A program made the translations under genes and the position numbers. The notes below the pieces were generated by a model that worked only from the letters and a program-made list of their open reading frames with translations, ran no database searches and had not been told where the DNA came from. From NCBI RefSeq assembly GCF_003813905.1, contig NZ_RPFJ01000003.1, positions 67,001-131,000 of the forward strand: a stretch of 64,000 nt of DNA. The letters run 5' to 3'. This DNA comes from Aureibaculum marinum. GTDB lineage: Bacteria > Bacteroidota > Bacteroidia > Flavobacteriales > Flavobacteriaceae. How positions within the stretch are numbered: the first letter of the stretch is position 1; each line of letters begins with the position of its first letter. Of the stretch, positions 55,510-63,983 are shown piece by piece.

Positions 55510-56859
55510 TTATTGACGTCTAGAGCTACTTCTGGATACACTACTGCTTCTAGATGGACTACTGCTTCTAGAAACACTACTGCTTCTAGACACACTGCTT
55601 CTAGATGAACTGCTACTTCTTGAAACATTGCTTTTTGAAACACTACGACTCCTAGTTGGACTAGTAGTTCTTGTTGATACTCGTGCTGGAGATAAATTTT
55701 TTGATCTAATTACATTTGGAGAACTGCTTCTATTTACAGCATTTCTACTAACCACTCTTACACGTCTTTGAGCACTTGAATTTCTATTAACAGTACCTAC
55801 AACGCTCCTATTTAAAGCAGCAGAAGAAGAAGAACGTCTAATAAGAGAACTTTGACTTCTAAAAGCTGTTGGCGAATCATTATTTCCGCGTCTAACCGCA
55901 CTAGAGCTTCTTCTAACCCCACTTGAACTTCTCACTCCTGAATTGTTTGTTGGAGTACTGCTTCTTCTTATTGTTGAATTTTGACTCGGAGTAGTAGAAC
56001 TAGACCTTCTAATGTTTGTATTAGTACGTCTCACACCTGTACTTGTTCTAGGTGAAGTAGTGGTTCTTCTCACTGAAGAATTTCCCCTTATATTATCTGA
56101 GCTTCTTCTAATACTCTCTGTACTTTTTGAAATTACAGACCTTCTAGTAGTAGTTCCTTGAATTCGTCGAGCTGCATCATTAGTAGCTATAGAAGATCTT
56201 CTACTATAAGCATTCCTATTTGCTAATCTACTTGTACTATAAGCATATCTTCTTCCATATGTGTAATTACCTCTATAAAAATTAGTATTGTAATAATAAG
56301 GATTGTGATATCTATACCTATAATAAGGCATATACCTATAAGGATTATAAAAAGGAGAGTAAAAACCTCCATGTCTATAATAAGGACGGTAATAACCTCC
56401 AAAATACCCCTCATATCCATACCCATAATAACTATCATAGTAAGGATAATAACTATATCCATAAAAATATGGATTGTAAAAACCATCCCAACCAAAACCA
56501 TTATAAATAGTTACAGAAACATCATCTGTGTACTCCCATGGAGAACCTCCTTCAACATAACTACCGTCTTCATAATACTCTATATTGTCTTCATACCCAT
56601 AGTCATCAATATCTGTAATAATATCATCTTCTGTGATATCGCTATACCTTTCGGCCTCTCGTTTGAAGTACTCTTGATATTTATTACTTCCAGGTCGAGC
56701 TTCTTCTACTACAACTTGTCTTTCATTATCTTCAGAAGCGTATATGCCATCATCATTATAAGTACCTTGATAGGTTCCGCAAGAGGACAAACCCAACAGC
56801 ACTGTTACTGTAAAAGTAAGATAGGCTATTTTTTTGCTGATATTATATTTATTTTCCAT
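55510..56859 (-). CDS. Lipoprotein with Tyr-rich middle and Ser/Arg-repeat C-terminus
   Basis: 449 residues, no function known. Three compositional zones follow a lipoprotein signal ending LSSC (Cys27): an acidic zone (about 30-125, many D/E, pI low), an aromatic zone (about 126-225) of Tyr, Phe, Gly, Pro and Arg with runs such as YYPYYDSYYGYGYEGYFGG, and a long basic Ser/Arg zone (about 226-449) that ends in repeats of SRSSSV/P. At DNA level the repeat has an 18-base period. It sits upstream of the FadL-like gene and diverges from proS. I recall similar Tyr-rich proteins beside proS in other flavobacteria under misleading names such as vitellogenin-like. An exposed disordered or phase-separating surface polymer is possible; this is inference. 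Confidence 0.8.
   Translation of the reverse strand: MENKYNISKKIAYLTFTVTVLLGLSSCGTYQGTYNDDGIYASEDNERQVVVEEARPGSNKYQEYFKREAERYSDITEDDIITDIDDYGYEDNIEYYEDGSYVEGGSPWEYTDDVSVTIYNGFGWDGFYNPYFYGYSYYPYYDSYYGYGYEGYFGGYYRPYYRHGGFYSPFYNPYRYMPYYRYRYHNPYYYNTNFYRGNYTYGRRYAYSTSRLANRNAYSRRSSIATNDAARRIQGTTTRRSVISKSTESIRRSSDNIRGNSSVRRTTTSPRTSTGVRRTNTNIRRSSSTTPSQNSTIRRSSTPTNNSGVRSSSGVRRSSSAVRRGNNDSPTAFRSQSSLIRRSSSSAALNRSVVGTVNRNSSAQRRVRVVSRNAVNRSSSPNVIRSKNLSPARVSTRTTSPTRSRSVSKSNVSRSSSSSRSSVSRSSSVSRSSSPSRSSSVSRSSSRRQ
55540..55605. repeat. 18-base tandem repeat encoding SRSSS units
   Basis: ACTACTGCTTCTAGA recurs at 55540, 55558 and 55576 (18-base spacing), with a 12-base partial copy at 55594. On the minus strand it encodes the six-residue SRSSSx repeat at the end of the lipoprotein. 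Confidence 0.8.
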
Positions 56860-56883
56860 ATTCGCTTAATTTAATGGTACTAA

Positions 56884-56910
56884 ATTACAAAATAGTTTTA
56901 GTTTTGTAAT
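56884..56910 (+). promoter_or_regulatory. proS -7 element inside a 9-base inverted repeat
   Basis: ATTACAAAA (56884-56892) and TTTTGTAAT (56902-56910) form a perfect inverted repeat with a 9-base spacer. TAGTTTTG (56899-56906) fits TANNTTTG and lies 55 bases before proS. The symmetry may mark an operator or simply mirror promoter halves. Confidence 0.45.
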
Positions 56911-56961
56911 CTAATTATTTCGTATTATTTACATTACAATATTTATGCCAAAACCCAATAT

Positions 56962-58437
56962 ATGAGCAAAAACTTAACAAAACGAAGCGAGGATTATTCT
57001 AAATGGTATAATGAACTAGTTATTAAGGCCGACTTAGCCGAAATGTCTGGTGTTAGAGGTTGTATGGTAATAAAACCATATGGATATGCAATCTGGGAAA
57101 AAATGCAGAGTGAACTAGATAGAATGTTTAAAGAAACTGGACATGAAAATGCTTATTTTCCTATTTTTATTCCTAAATCTTATTTTAGTAAAGAAGCTAG
57201 TCATGTGGATGGATTTGCTAAAGAATGTGCCGTTGTAACTCATTACAGATTAAAAAACGCTGAAGATGGAAGTGGTATTGTTGTTGATGAAGATGCAAAA
57301 CTAGAAGAAGAATTAATTGTTAGACCAACTTCTGAAACAATAATTTGGGATACCTATAGAAAATGGGTACAATCCTATAGAGACTTACCCATATTAGTAA
57401 ATCAATGGGCCAATGTTGTACGTTGGGAAATGCGTACTCGATTATTTTTACGTACTGCTGAATTCTTATGGCAAGAAGGTCATACTGCACATGCCACCAA
57501 AAAAGAAGCCATTACTGAAGCTGAACAAATGCAAAATGTATACGCTAATTTTGCTGAAAACTTCATGGCCATGCCCGTAATTAAAGGTACAAAAACCGAA
57601 ACTGAAAGGTTTGCAGGTGCATTAGAAACTTATACTATTGAAGCCCTAATGCAAGATGGAAAAGCATTACAAGCTGGAACATCTCACTTTTTGGGGCAAA
57701 ATTTTGCAAAAGCTTTTGATGTTAAATTTACCTCTAAAGAAGGAAAATTAGAACATGTTTGGGCTACATCATGGGGTGTATCTACTCGATTAATGGGTGC
57801 ATTGGTTATGACACACTCAGATGATAAAGGATTGGTTTTACCTCCAAATTTAGCACCAATACAAGTTGTAATTGTACCTATATATAAAGGAGAAGAACAA
57901 CTTCAAATGATTTCTGAAAAAGCAAATCAGATAATGAATGAGCTCAGAATTAAAGGTATTTCTGTTAAATTTGATAATAGAGATACGCATAAACCAGGAT
58001 GGAAATTTGCCGAATACGAATTAAAAGGTGTTCCACTTAGAATTGCAATGGGACCACGAGATATGGAAAACGGTACCGTTGAATTGGCTAGAAGAGATAC
58101 CTTGACTAAAGAAATAGTAAAACAAGAAGAATTAGTTACTACTATTGAAAGTTTATTAATAGAAATACAACAGAGTCTTTACAATAAGGCCAAAGACTAT
58201 AGAGATCAACACATCACTAAAGTAGATACATTTGAAGAATTTAAAAGTGTTTTAAATGATAAAGGAGGGTTTATATCTGCTCATTGGGATGGCACCGCTG
58301 AAACTGAAAATAAAATAAAAGACTTAACTAAAGCTACAATTAGATGCATTCCCATAGATTCAATTGAAGAAGAGGGAATTTGTGTTTTTAGTGGAAAACC
58401 ATCCTCAAAGAGGGTTCTATTTGCAAAAGCATACTAG
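56962..58437 (+). CDS. proS: Prolyl-tRNA synthetase, archaeal/eukaryote-like type
   Basis: Charges tRNA-Pro. 491 residues. Class II motifs: motif 1 region [43 protein letters not shown], motif 2 [28 protein letters not shown], and motif 3 [25 protein letters not shown]. It then has the anticodon-binding domain (about 300-400) and a C-terminal domain with IRCIPID and a final Tyr ([11 protein letters not shown]), as in archaeal-type enzymes. The editing insertion of the bacterial type is absent, consistent with the length. It probably has its own promoter. No terminator is visible before the tRNA gene. Confidence 0.96.
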   Translation: MSKNLTKRSEDYSKWYNELVIKADLAEMSGVRGCMVIKPYGYAIWEKMQSELDRMFKETGHENAYFPIFIPKSYFSKEASHVDGFAKECAVVTHYRLKNAEDGSGIVVDEDAKLEEELIVRPTSETIIWDTYRKWVQSYRDLPILVNQWANVVRWEMRTRLFLRTAEFLWQEGHTAHATKKEAITEAEQMQNVYANFAENFMAMPVIKGTKTETERFAGALETYTIEALMQDGKALQAGTSHFLGQNFAKAFDVKFTSKEGKLEHVWATSWGVSTRLMGALVMTHSDDKGLVLPPNLAPIQVVIVPIYKGEEQLQMISEKANQIMNELRIKGISVKFDNRDTHKPGWKFAEYELKGVPLRIAMGPRDMENGTVELARRDTLTKEIVKQEELVTTIESLLIEIQQSLYNKAKDYRDQHITKVDTFEEFKSVLNDKGGFISAHWDGTAETENKIKDLTKATIRCIPIDSIEEEGICVFSGKPSSKRVLFAKAY

Positions 58438-58561
58438 TTTAACTCTGATTATGAATGTGTTAAAAGTTCTTTTTCTAATAGAAACAACATATATTTTATG
58501 CAATTCATTTCTATTAATTTTTGATACTTTAAAAAAAAATGTCACTTTTTTTAAAAAGAAC

Positions 58562-58591
58562 TTGCAGAGTTCAAAAAATGTATTATTTTTG
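58562..58591 (+). promoter_or_regulatory. Promoter of the tRNA-Glu gene
   Basis: TTG (58562-58564), 19 bases, TATTTTTG (58584-58591): a full consensus match, ending 30 bases before the tRNA. Confidence 0.7.
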
Positions 58592-58621
58592 CACTCGCTT
58601 TACAAGATAAAAGAGCACAAT

Positions 58622-58693
58622 GGTCCGTTCGTCTAGGGGTTAGGACGCCAGGTTTTCATCCTGGTAACAGGGGTTCGATTCCCCTACGGACTA
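58622..58693 (+). tRNA. tRNA-Glu (anticodon TTC)
   Basis: 72 bases fold into a cloverleaf: acceptor stem GGTCCGT with ACGGACT (first pair G-U), anticodon stem CCAGG/CCTGG with loop TTTTCAT and anticodon TTC, and T arm GGGG-TTCGATT-CCCC. Discriminator base A at 58693; the CCA end is not encoded. Confidence 0.97.
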
Positions 58694-58700
58694 CAAAAAG

Positions 58701-58742
58701 TTTAATCTAATAGGATTAAATAATTTATCAGATTTTGATAAA
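58701..58742. repeat. Two adjacent hairpins between tRNA-Glu and rpsT
   Basis: TTTAATC/GATTAAA (58701-58720, 6-base loop) and TTTATCA/TGATAAA (58724-58742, 5-base loop), each with a perfect 7-base stem. No T run follows, so they may be processing or leader structures of rpsT mRNA instead of terminators. Confidence 0.5.
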
Positions 58743-58764
58743 ATAACATTTAAAAAGAAGTTAG

Positions 58765-59016
58765 ATGGCAAATCACAAGTCAGCATTAAAGAGAATTAGA
58801 AATAGTGAGACTAAACGCTTAAGAAATAAGTTTCAGCATAAAACTACTAGAAATGCTATAAAAGAATTACGCGAAACTGAAAAGAAAGCAGATGCTGAAA
58901 AGCAATTAAACAAAGTTTTGTCTATGGTTGACAAATTAGCTAAAAAGAATATTATCCATAGTAATAAAGCTGCTAATTTAAAATCTAAGCTTACTAAGCA
59001 TGTAGCTTCGTTATAA
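58765..59016 (+). CDS. rpsT: 30S ribosomal protein S20
   Basis: Small-subunit protein binding 16S rRNA. 83 residues, the usual size. MANHKSALKRIRNSETKRLRNK is the family N-terminus. The rest is the expected helical, Lys/Arg-rich chain ending VASL. It is likely cotranscribed with tRNA-Glu, 71 bases upstream, and is closed by a strong terminator. E. coli S20 represses its own translation; the leader hairpins here could take that role, which is inference. Confidence 0.97.
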   Translation: MANHKSALKRIRNSETKRLRNKFQHKTTRNAIKELRETEKKADAEKQLNKVLSMVDKLAKKNIIHSNKAANLKSKLTKHVASL

Positions 59017-59037
59017 TTTTGTAAACACTTAAAAAAG

Positions 59038-59067
59038 AGACCGTCATAATAAGACGGTCTTTTTTTT
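59038..59067 (+). terminator. Terminator of rpsT
   Basis: 8-base perfect stem AGACCGTC/GACGGTCT with a 7-base loop and a run of eight T. Confidence 0.92.
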
Positions 59068-59220
59068 GTCCCTAATTTATCTATATTTCTACCAAAATTA
59101 CCTCTTCTATATTAACTATTACTGTTGCTTAAATACATTTCAATATTATTTTCTAAATCTATTGAGAAAAACAATTAGGAGTTTTTATGTCTAAGTTGTT
59201 CTATATCTAAAGGAAAAGAA

Positions 59221-59511
59221 ATGGAAAAGAATAATAAAGAAGAATTAACTTATGTATTATTTGGAGCAGAGGCTATTCAAATTTATAAAATATCATTAGA
59301 TATGTTATTATCTTCTGTTCATTTAAATTATAAGGTTGGTGCATACAATGATGTGAAAACTTTTGTTAAAGAGAGTGAAAAATGGGATGATTTTATAGAA
59401 ATCAATAAAAACGATTACATAAAGCTTAAAAAAAAAGGCCTAGAAAAACCATCGATAGAACATTCTAAAAAAAACAACAGTAAACCTTCAATTTTTAATT
59501 TATTTAAATGA
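59221..59511 (+). CDS. Small protein of unknown function
   Basis: 96 residues that I do not recognise. It is charged throughout, with no signal peptide or membrane segment. Residues 8-50 could form an alpha/beta unit (YVLFGAEAIQIYKISLDMLLSSVHL). Residues 66-90 are Lys/Ser-rich and probably flexible, ending SIFNLFK. An A/G-rich stretch, aaaggaaaaga, just before the ATG resembles a ribosome-binding site, which supports expression. It converges with rodA with only 3 bases between stop codons and no terminator. Confidence 0.55.
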   Translation: MEKNNKEELTYVLFGAEAIQIYKISLDMLLSSVHLNYKVGAYNDVKTFVKESEKWDDFIEINKNDYIKLKKKGLEKPSIEHSKKNNSKPSIFNLFK

Positions 59512-59514
59512 GTT

Positions 59515-60792
59515 CTACCACTCATAAGTTCTATCAGCATCTAATCTAATAAAAACAAAGAGTAAAATAGTAAATCCCCATAGAGACGAGCCTCCGTAAC
59601 TAAAAAAAGGCAAAGGAATACCAATGGTAGGCACCAATCCTATTACCATCCCTATATTAATCATAAAGTGAAAAAAGAAGATTGTAGCAACCGAATATCC
59701 AAAAATTCTACTAAACTTTAATTTTTGCCTTTCAGCGACTCTTATTATTCGCAAAATAAACGCTGTAAATATAATTATTACAGCACTTGTGCCTACAAAC
59801 CCCCATTCTTCACCAATAGTACTAAAAATATAATCAGTCTGCTGTTCTGGGACAAAATTTCCCTGTGTTCTATCCCCCTCTAAAAACCCTTTACCTGTAA
59901 GTCCTCCAGAACCAATAGTAATCATGGATTGGTTGGTATTATAACCAATCCCCCTTGGGTCAACTTCTTTACCTAAGACGATACTAAATCGATCTCTATG
60001 TCTTTGATCAAAAATATTATTAAAAATATAATCAACACTATACATAAAAGTTCCTACACATATAAATAAAACTATAATTTTAGGCCATTCTCTATTTAAA
60101 TGGAATTTCTTCAGGTTAAGCAGATAAAGAACTAGTAATGTTAAAATAGAAAATATAATAATTAATGCGGTTACAAAGCCAAAATAAAGAGTTGCTAAAA
60201 ATAATATTATGAGTATGAAGCCAAGTCCTAAATACCACCCAGGAAGTCCTTCCCGATACATTACAAAAAATAAGGTAAAATAAATAAGTGCAGAACCTGC
60301 ATCGGGTTGCAGTATAATTAAAACAAAAGGCACTAAAAGAATTAAAAAAGCTCTAATTTGAGTACTAAAATTACTAAGGTCTTTGTTGGGTTCACTTAAA
60401 AAGTTTGCTAAAGCTAAGGCGGTTGCAACTTTTGCAAATTCAGTTGGTTGTAAACTAAAACCTCCAAAATTATACCATGACGTTGCTCCATTCACTGTAT
60501 TTCCAAAAATAAATAAACCTGCAAGACTCAGCATTGAAATAACATAAAAGAAGCCTGCAAATCGTTCATAAAACTTGGCGTCAATAGCCATTGTTATAGT
60601 AATTAAAACAGCACTTAACCCTATCCATTTTAATTGTTTTCCATAAAAAGTAGTTCCATCAAAAACACTTAAGCTTGTATCTGTTACAGTTGCCGCATAG
60701 ATATTAATCCATCCGATAAACACAAGCACTATAAAAAACATTACAAGTATCCAATCTACTCCAGCAAATATGTTATTCTGTCTCTTTCTCAA
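59515..60792 (-). CDS. rodA: RodA, SEDS-family peptidoglycan glycosyltransferase
   Basis: Polymerises peptidoglycan glycan strands during cell elongation, paired with PBP2. 425 residues with about ten membrane helices. Family landmarks are GGFSLQPTEFAKVATALALANFL, LQPDAGSALIYF (catalytic Asp region), a large extracytoplasmic loop with KEVDPRGIGYNTNQSMITIGSGGLTGKGFLEGDRTQGNFVPEQQTDYIFSTIGEEWGFVG, and the C-terminal GLVPTIGIPLPFFSYGGSSL. The start overlaps the end of the PBP2 gene by 20 bases, so translation is coupled. It is the last gene of the mre operon in the window. Confidence 0.95.
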   Translation of the reverse strand: MRKRQNNIFAGVDWILVMFFIVLVFIGWINIYAATVTDTSLSVFDGTTFYGKQLKWIGLSAVLITITMAIDAKFYERFAGFFYVISMLSLAGLFIFGNTVNGATSWYNFGGFSLQPTEFAKVATALALANFLSEPNKDLSNFSTQIRAFLILLVPFVLIILQPDAGSALIYFTLFFVMYREGLPGWYLGLGFILIILFLATLYFGFVTALIIIFSILTLLVLYLLNLKKFHLNREWPKIIVLFICVGTFMYSVDYIFNNIFDQRHRDRFSIVLGKEVDPRGIGYNTNQSMITIGSGGLTGKGFLEGDRTQGNFVPEQQTDYIFSTIGEEWGFVGTSAVIIIFTAFILRIIRVAERQKLKFSRIFGYSVATIFFFHFMINIGMVIGLVPTIGIPLPFFSYGGSSLWGFTILLFVFIRLDADRTYEW

Positions 60793-62653
60793 TTTTTTGT
60801 TCTAGCATTAATCTTTGTTTTTCATATTCATCTTGAATACTACCTTCAAACATACGTTTTTCTAAATAAGGTCTTGAAACAGTACCTTTTAAATATTTTT
60901 CAATTATTAAAGAGGCAATTGGAGCTGCCCATCTCGACCCCCAATATCCATTTTCAACAAAAATAGCAATTGCAATTTTTGGATTATCTTTTGGTGCAAA
61001 AGCAATAAAGATAGAATGATCTTGAAACTGTACCTTTTCTCCATTTATAATTGAAAAGTTCTCTGCGGTACCAGTTTTTCCACAAATTTCTATTCCTTCT
61101 ACCCTAGAAGCTCTGGCTGTACCTTTTTCAAATACATTTAGCATCCCTTCAATAACAGGTTCAAAATGCTTAGGATCTATTGTTGTCTTTTTAGGAACAA
61201 CAAACCTATCAATTTGAATAGGTTTATTATCAATTTTCTTTATAATGTGTGGTGTATAATAAAAACCTCTATTAGCTATAGCCGCTGTCATATTTGCTAA
61301 TTGTATAGGAGATGTAGTAATTTCACCTTGCCCAATAGCATTAGATATATTTGTTGTGGCTCCCCATGCAAAATCAGGATACATTCTATTATATAATTTT
61401 TCATCAGGAACTTGACCCCTTGTTCCTGTTGATAGATCATTATGTAAAAAATCTCCTAAACCAAAACTCTTAACATGGTCACTCCACTTTTTCATTCCCT
61501 CAGCTGCTGTAGGATATTTTTCAATAGTTTTTTTATAAGCACTTGCAAAATAAGCATTACATGATTGATGAATTCCACTATTTAAAGCATGTACAGTACC
61601 ATATGAACAGTGACATTTCATAAAACCTCTTCTCCCATAACGAAAACCCCGGTAACATGTAACTCGAGTTTCTGGAGTAATAACTCCTTCTTGTAAACCA
61701 ATTAATCCTGTTAATATTTTAAACGGAGACCCTGGAGGATATTGAGCTAATAAGGACCTATCATATAAAGGATTTTCGTATTTTTTATCGTGTAAAATAT
61801 TGTAGTTCTTAGAACGCTCTCTACCTACTAATAAATTTGGGTCGTAAGTTGGACTAGATACTAAAGTTAAAATTTCTCCAGTAGAAGGCTCTATTGCAAC
61901 AATACCTCCTCTTTTATTCACCATTAAATCCTCAGCATATTTTTGAAGTTCAATATCTAATGTAATATTTACATCTTTACCTACTGTAGCTAAAGTATCA
62001 TAAATACCATCTTTAAAGGGACCAATTTCTTTATTAAAACGGTCTCTTTGAATAAACTTCACCCCTTTTACTCCTCGAAGAGCTTCCTCGTATTGTTTTT
62101 CAACACCATTGATACCAATAAGCTCTCCTTGCTGATAATAACTATTTTTCTTTAATTGATAAGGGCTAACTTCTCCAATATATCCTAAAACGTTAGCAGC
62201 AGATTTTATAGGATATTGTCTTAATGTACGTTTTTGAATATAAAATCCTTTATACTTATACATTTTTTCTTGCAAAAAAGCATAATCACTTTTTGAAAGT
62301 TGAGCTACAAATACAGAAGGTATTCTAGGAGAATAAGTCCATGCTTTTTTATATCTTTTTAAAAATGTCTCTTTATCAATTTTTAACAAATTGCAAAACT
62401 CCACAGTGTCTAGAGCCTGAACATCTCGCGGAACAATCATTACATCATAAGAAGGCTGGTTGGCTACTACCAACACTCCATTTCTATCATAGATAAATCC
62501 TCTTTCTGGATAATCATATTTAACAGCTACAGCTGAATTATTTAATGGTGATGGCTTATATTTCGAAGCCAATACCTGAATATAAAATAACCTACTAATA
62601 AATATTAAACTGACTAATAATATAGAAAAATATGCAATATATTTTTTCTCCAC
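60773..62653 (-). CDS. mrdA: Penicillin-binding protein 2 (elongasome transpeptidase)
   Basis: Cross-links peptidoglycan in the lateral wall. 626 residues. One N-terminal membrane helix (about 7-25), a dimerisation/pedestal domain with RGFIYDRNG (51-59), and the transpeptidase domain with Ser309-x-x-Lys312 in YPPGSPFK, SCN at 364-366 and KTG at 526-528. Three cysteines and a His (C333, C347, H348, C349 around CYRGFRYGRRGFMKCHC) lie between the first two motifs and resemble the zinc site described for PBP2 of Gram-negative bacteria. It lies between mreD (2-base gap) and rodA (overlap). Confidence 0.95.
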   Translation of the reverse strand: MEKKYIAYFSILLVSLIFISRLFYIQVLASKYKPSPLNNSAVAVKYDYPERGFIYDRNGVLVVANQPSYDVMIVPRDVQALDTVEFCNLLKIDKETFLKRYKKAWTYSPRIPSVFVAQLSKSDYAFLQEKMYKYKGFYIQKRTLRQYPIKSAANVLGYIGEVSPYQLKKNSYYQQGELIGINGVEKQYEEALRGVKGVKFIQRDRFNKEIGPFKDGIYDTLATVGKDVNITLDIELQKYAEDLMVNKRGGIVAIEPSTGEILTLVSSPTYDPNLLVGRERSKNYNILHDKKYENPLYDRSLLAQYPPGSPFKILTGLIGLQEGVITPETRVTCYRGFRYGRRGFMKCHCSYGTVHALNSGIHQSCNAYFASAYKKTIEKYPTAAEGMKKWSDHVKSFGLGDFLHNDLSTGTRGQVPDEKLYNRMYPDFAWGATTNISNAIGQGEITTSPIQLANMTAAIANRGFYYTPHIIKKIDNKPIQIDRFVVPKKTTIDPKHFEPVIEGMLNVFEKGTARASRVEGIEICGKTGTAENFSIINGEKVQFQDHSIFIAFAPKDNPKIAIAIFVENGYWGSRWAAPIASLIIEKYLKGTVSRPYLEKRMFEGSIQDEYEKQRLMLEQKIEKETE

Positions 62654-62655
62654 TA

Positions 62656-63159
62656 CTACTTGTTTTTATTCAATAATAATAAACTGAATATAATTAATAT
62701 AATTGTAAAAATACTTGTTAAAATTGTTCTGGAAAGAATAGTAAGTATTTCCGCAAATTTAAAATATTCTAAACTAAAGAGGATTAAATGATGTGTTAAA
62801 GTTATAATAGCTATAAAACTTAACAATTTCAAAAATGGTAATCTAATTATTTTAAAAAGAGGAAAATCAATTTCTGTTTTTCTTGTCAATGCTTTAATTA
62901 ATGGCAATCTAAAGTAAGCAATTGCAACTGTAGCTGCAGCGTTTACCCCTCCAGAATCTAAAAAAAAATCAATGCTTAATCCTAATAAAAAACTTAAAAC
63001 AAGTAAAAGGCCTCGATCACGTCTTACAGGAAAAACTATTACAAATAAGATATATAAAAATGGATTAATGTATCCTAAAAAGTTAATATTATTTAGAATG
63101 GTAACTTGAATAACTATCAAGCCAATAAACAAAAAACTATTTTTTACTACTTCGTTCAT
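62656..63159 (-). CDS. mreD: Rod-shape-determining protein MreD
   Basis: Small inner-membrane protein of the elongasome. 167 residues with about five hydrophobic helices and few conserved residues, as is normal for MreD. The assignment rests mostly on position: its ATG overlaps the mreC stop by one base, and PBP2 follows. VFPVRRDRGLLLVLSFLLGLSIDFFLDSGGVNAAATV carries the family-typical loop with Asp. Confidence 0.9.
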   Translation of the reverse strand: MNEVVKNSFLFIGLIVIQVTILNNINFLGYINPFLYILFVIVFPVRRDRGLLLVLSFLLGLSIDFFLDSGGVNAAATVAIAYFRLPLIKALTRKTEIDFPLFKIIRLPFLKLLSFIAIITLTHHLILFSLEYFKFAEILTILSRTILTSIFTIILIIFSLLLLNKNK

Positions 63160-63983
63160 TAATTTAATCCTTCTTCTAAATTATCTATTTCTTGCTTATC
63201 AAAACTTGTAATAATATTTACTGGTCCAATGGCACTCATATCATTAAAAAGTTTAATATTCACTTCTTTGTAAGTATTGTTTTCTTTATGAAAGTCTAGT
63301 ATAGTACCTACTAAAATACCTTCAGGAAAAATAGTAGATCTGCCTCCAGTAATAATAGTATCACCAACTTGTATATTGGCTTGTATAGGCAAATCAATTA
63401 ATTGCAAAATATTATAATCATCTCCATTCCAAGACAAGCTTCCAAAATGATAACTCTTTAGTAGTTTTACGTTTATTTTAGAATTTTCATTTAAAATAGA
63501 TAAAACTGTAGCATACTTTTTAGATATTGAATTTGTAATACCAATTACTCCTCTACTATTTACAACTCCTTGATCATGTTTAACTCCATGGTTAGAACCC
63601 ACATTAATGGTAATAAAATTAAACTTTCTATTGTATTGATTACGAATAACTTTAGCTGGAATATAACTATATTTTTGATGATATTTAGTAGAATCTAAAA
63701 CAGTAATAGCATTTAAAACAGTATCAATATTACTTCTAGCGATTAAATTTTTTAAGCGAGCATTTTCTTCCATCAATTGCTCATTAAACTCTTTTAAGCT
63801 TGTGTACTCTTTAAATGCATTAATTTTACTGTAAACACCACCAGTTATACTATTTGCAGAATTCACAAACTTACTTTTGTGATAAGAATGACTTTGCAAT
63901 GTGAACGAAAAAGCCAAAATTTCTAGCAACAAGAAGAGTAAAAAGTACTTGTTCTTTAGTATAAAACTAATAATCTGTTGCAT
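63159..63983 (-). CDS. mreC: Rod-shape-determining protein MreC
   Basis: Periplasmic scaffold that activates PBP2-RodA. 274 residues. One membrane helix (about 12-30), a coiled coil (about 55-85, FNEQLMEENARLKNLI), then the two beta-barrel domains with YIPAKVIRNQYNRKFNFITINVGSNHGVKHDQGVVNSRGVIG and IITGGRSTIFPEGILVGTI. The family sites are complete. mreB is expected upstream but lies outside; the last 16 bases of the window could be its end (an in-frame TAA at 63987-63985 is compatible) but this cannot be shown. Confidence 0.94.
   Translation of the reverse strand: MQQIISFILKNKYFLLFLLLEILAFSFTLQSHSYHKSKFVNSANSITGGVYSKINAFKEYTSLKEFNEQLMEENARLKNLIARSNIDTVLNAITVLDSTKYHQKYSYIPAKVIRNQYNRKFNFITINVGSNHGVKHDQGVVNSRGVIGITNSISKKYATVLSILNENSKINVKLLKSYHFGSLSWNGDDYNILQLIDLPIQANIQVGDTIITGGRSTIFPEGILVGTILDFHKENNTYKEVNIKLFNDMSAIGPVNIITSFDKQEIDNLEEGLN

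Noticed and set aside
56305-56874. A 189-residue open frame on the plus strand opposite the lipoprotein gene
   Set aside because: It is antisense to the Tyr-rich zone; its Ile-rich composition (complement of Tyr codons) and lack of family features show a shadow frame.
58364-58636. 90-residue open frame overlapping the end of proS and reaching the tRNA
   Set aside because: It overlaps proS out of frame, covers the tRNA promoter and has no recognisable features.
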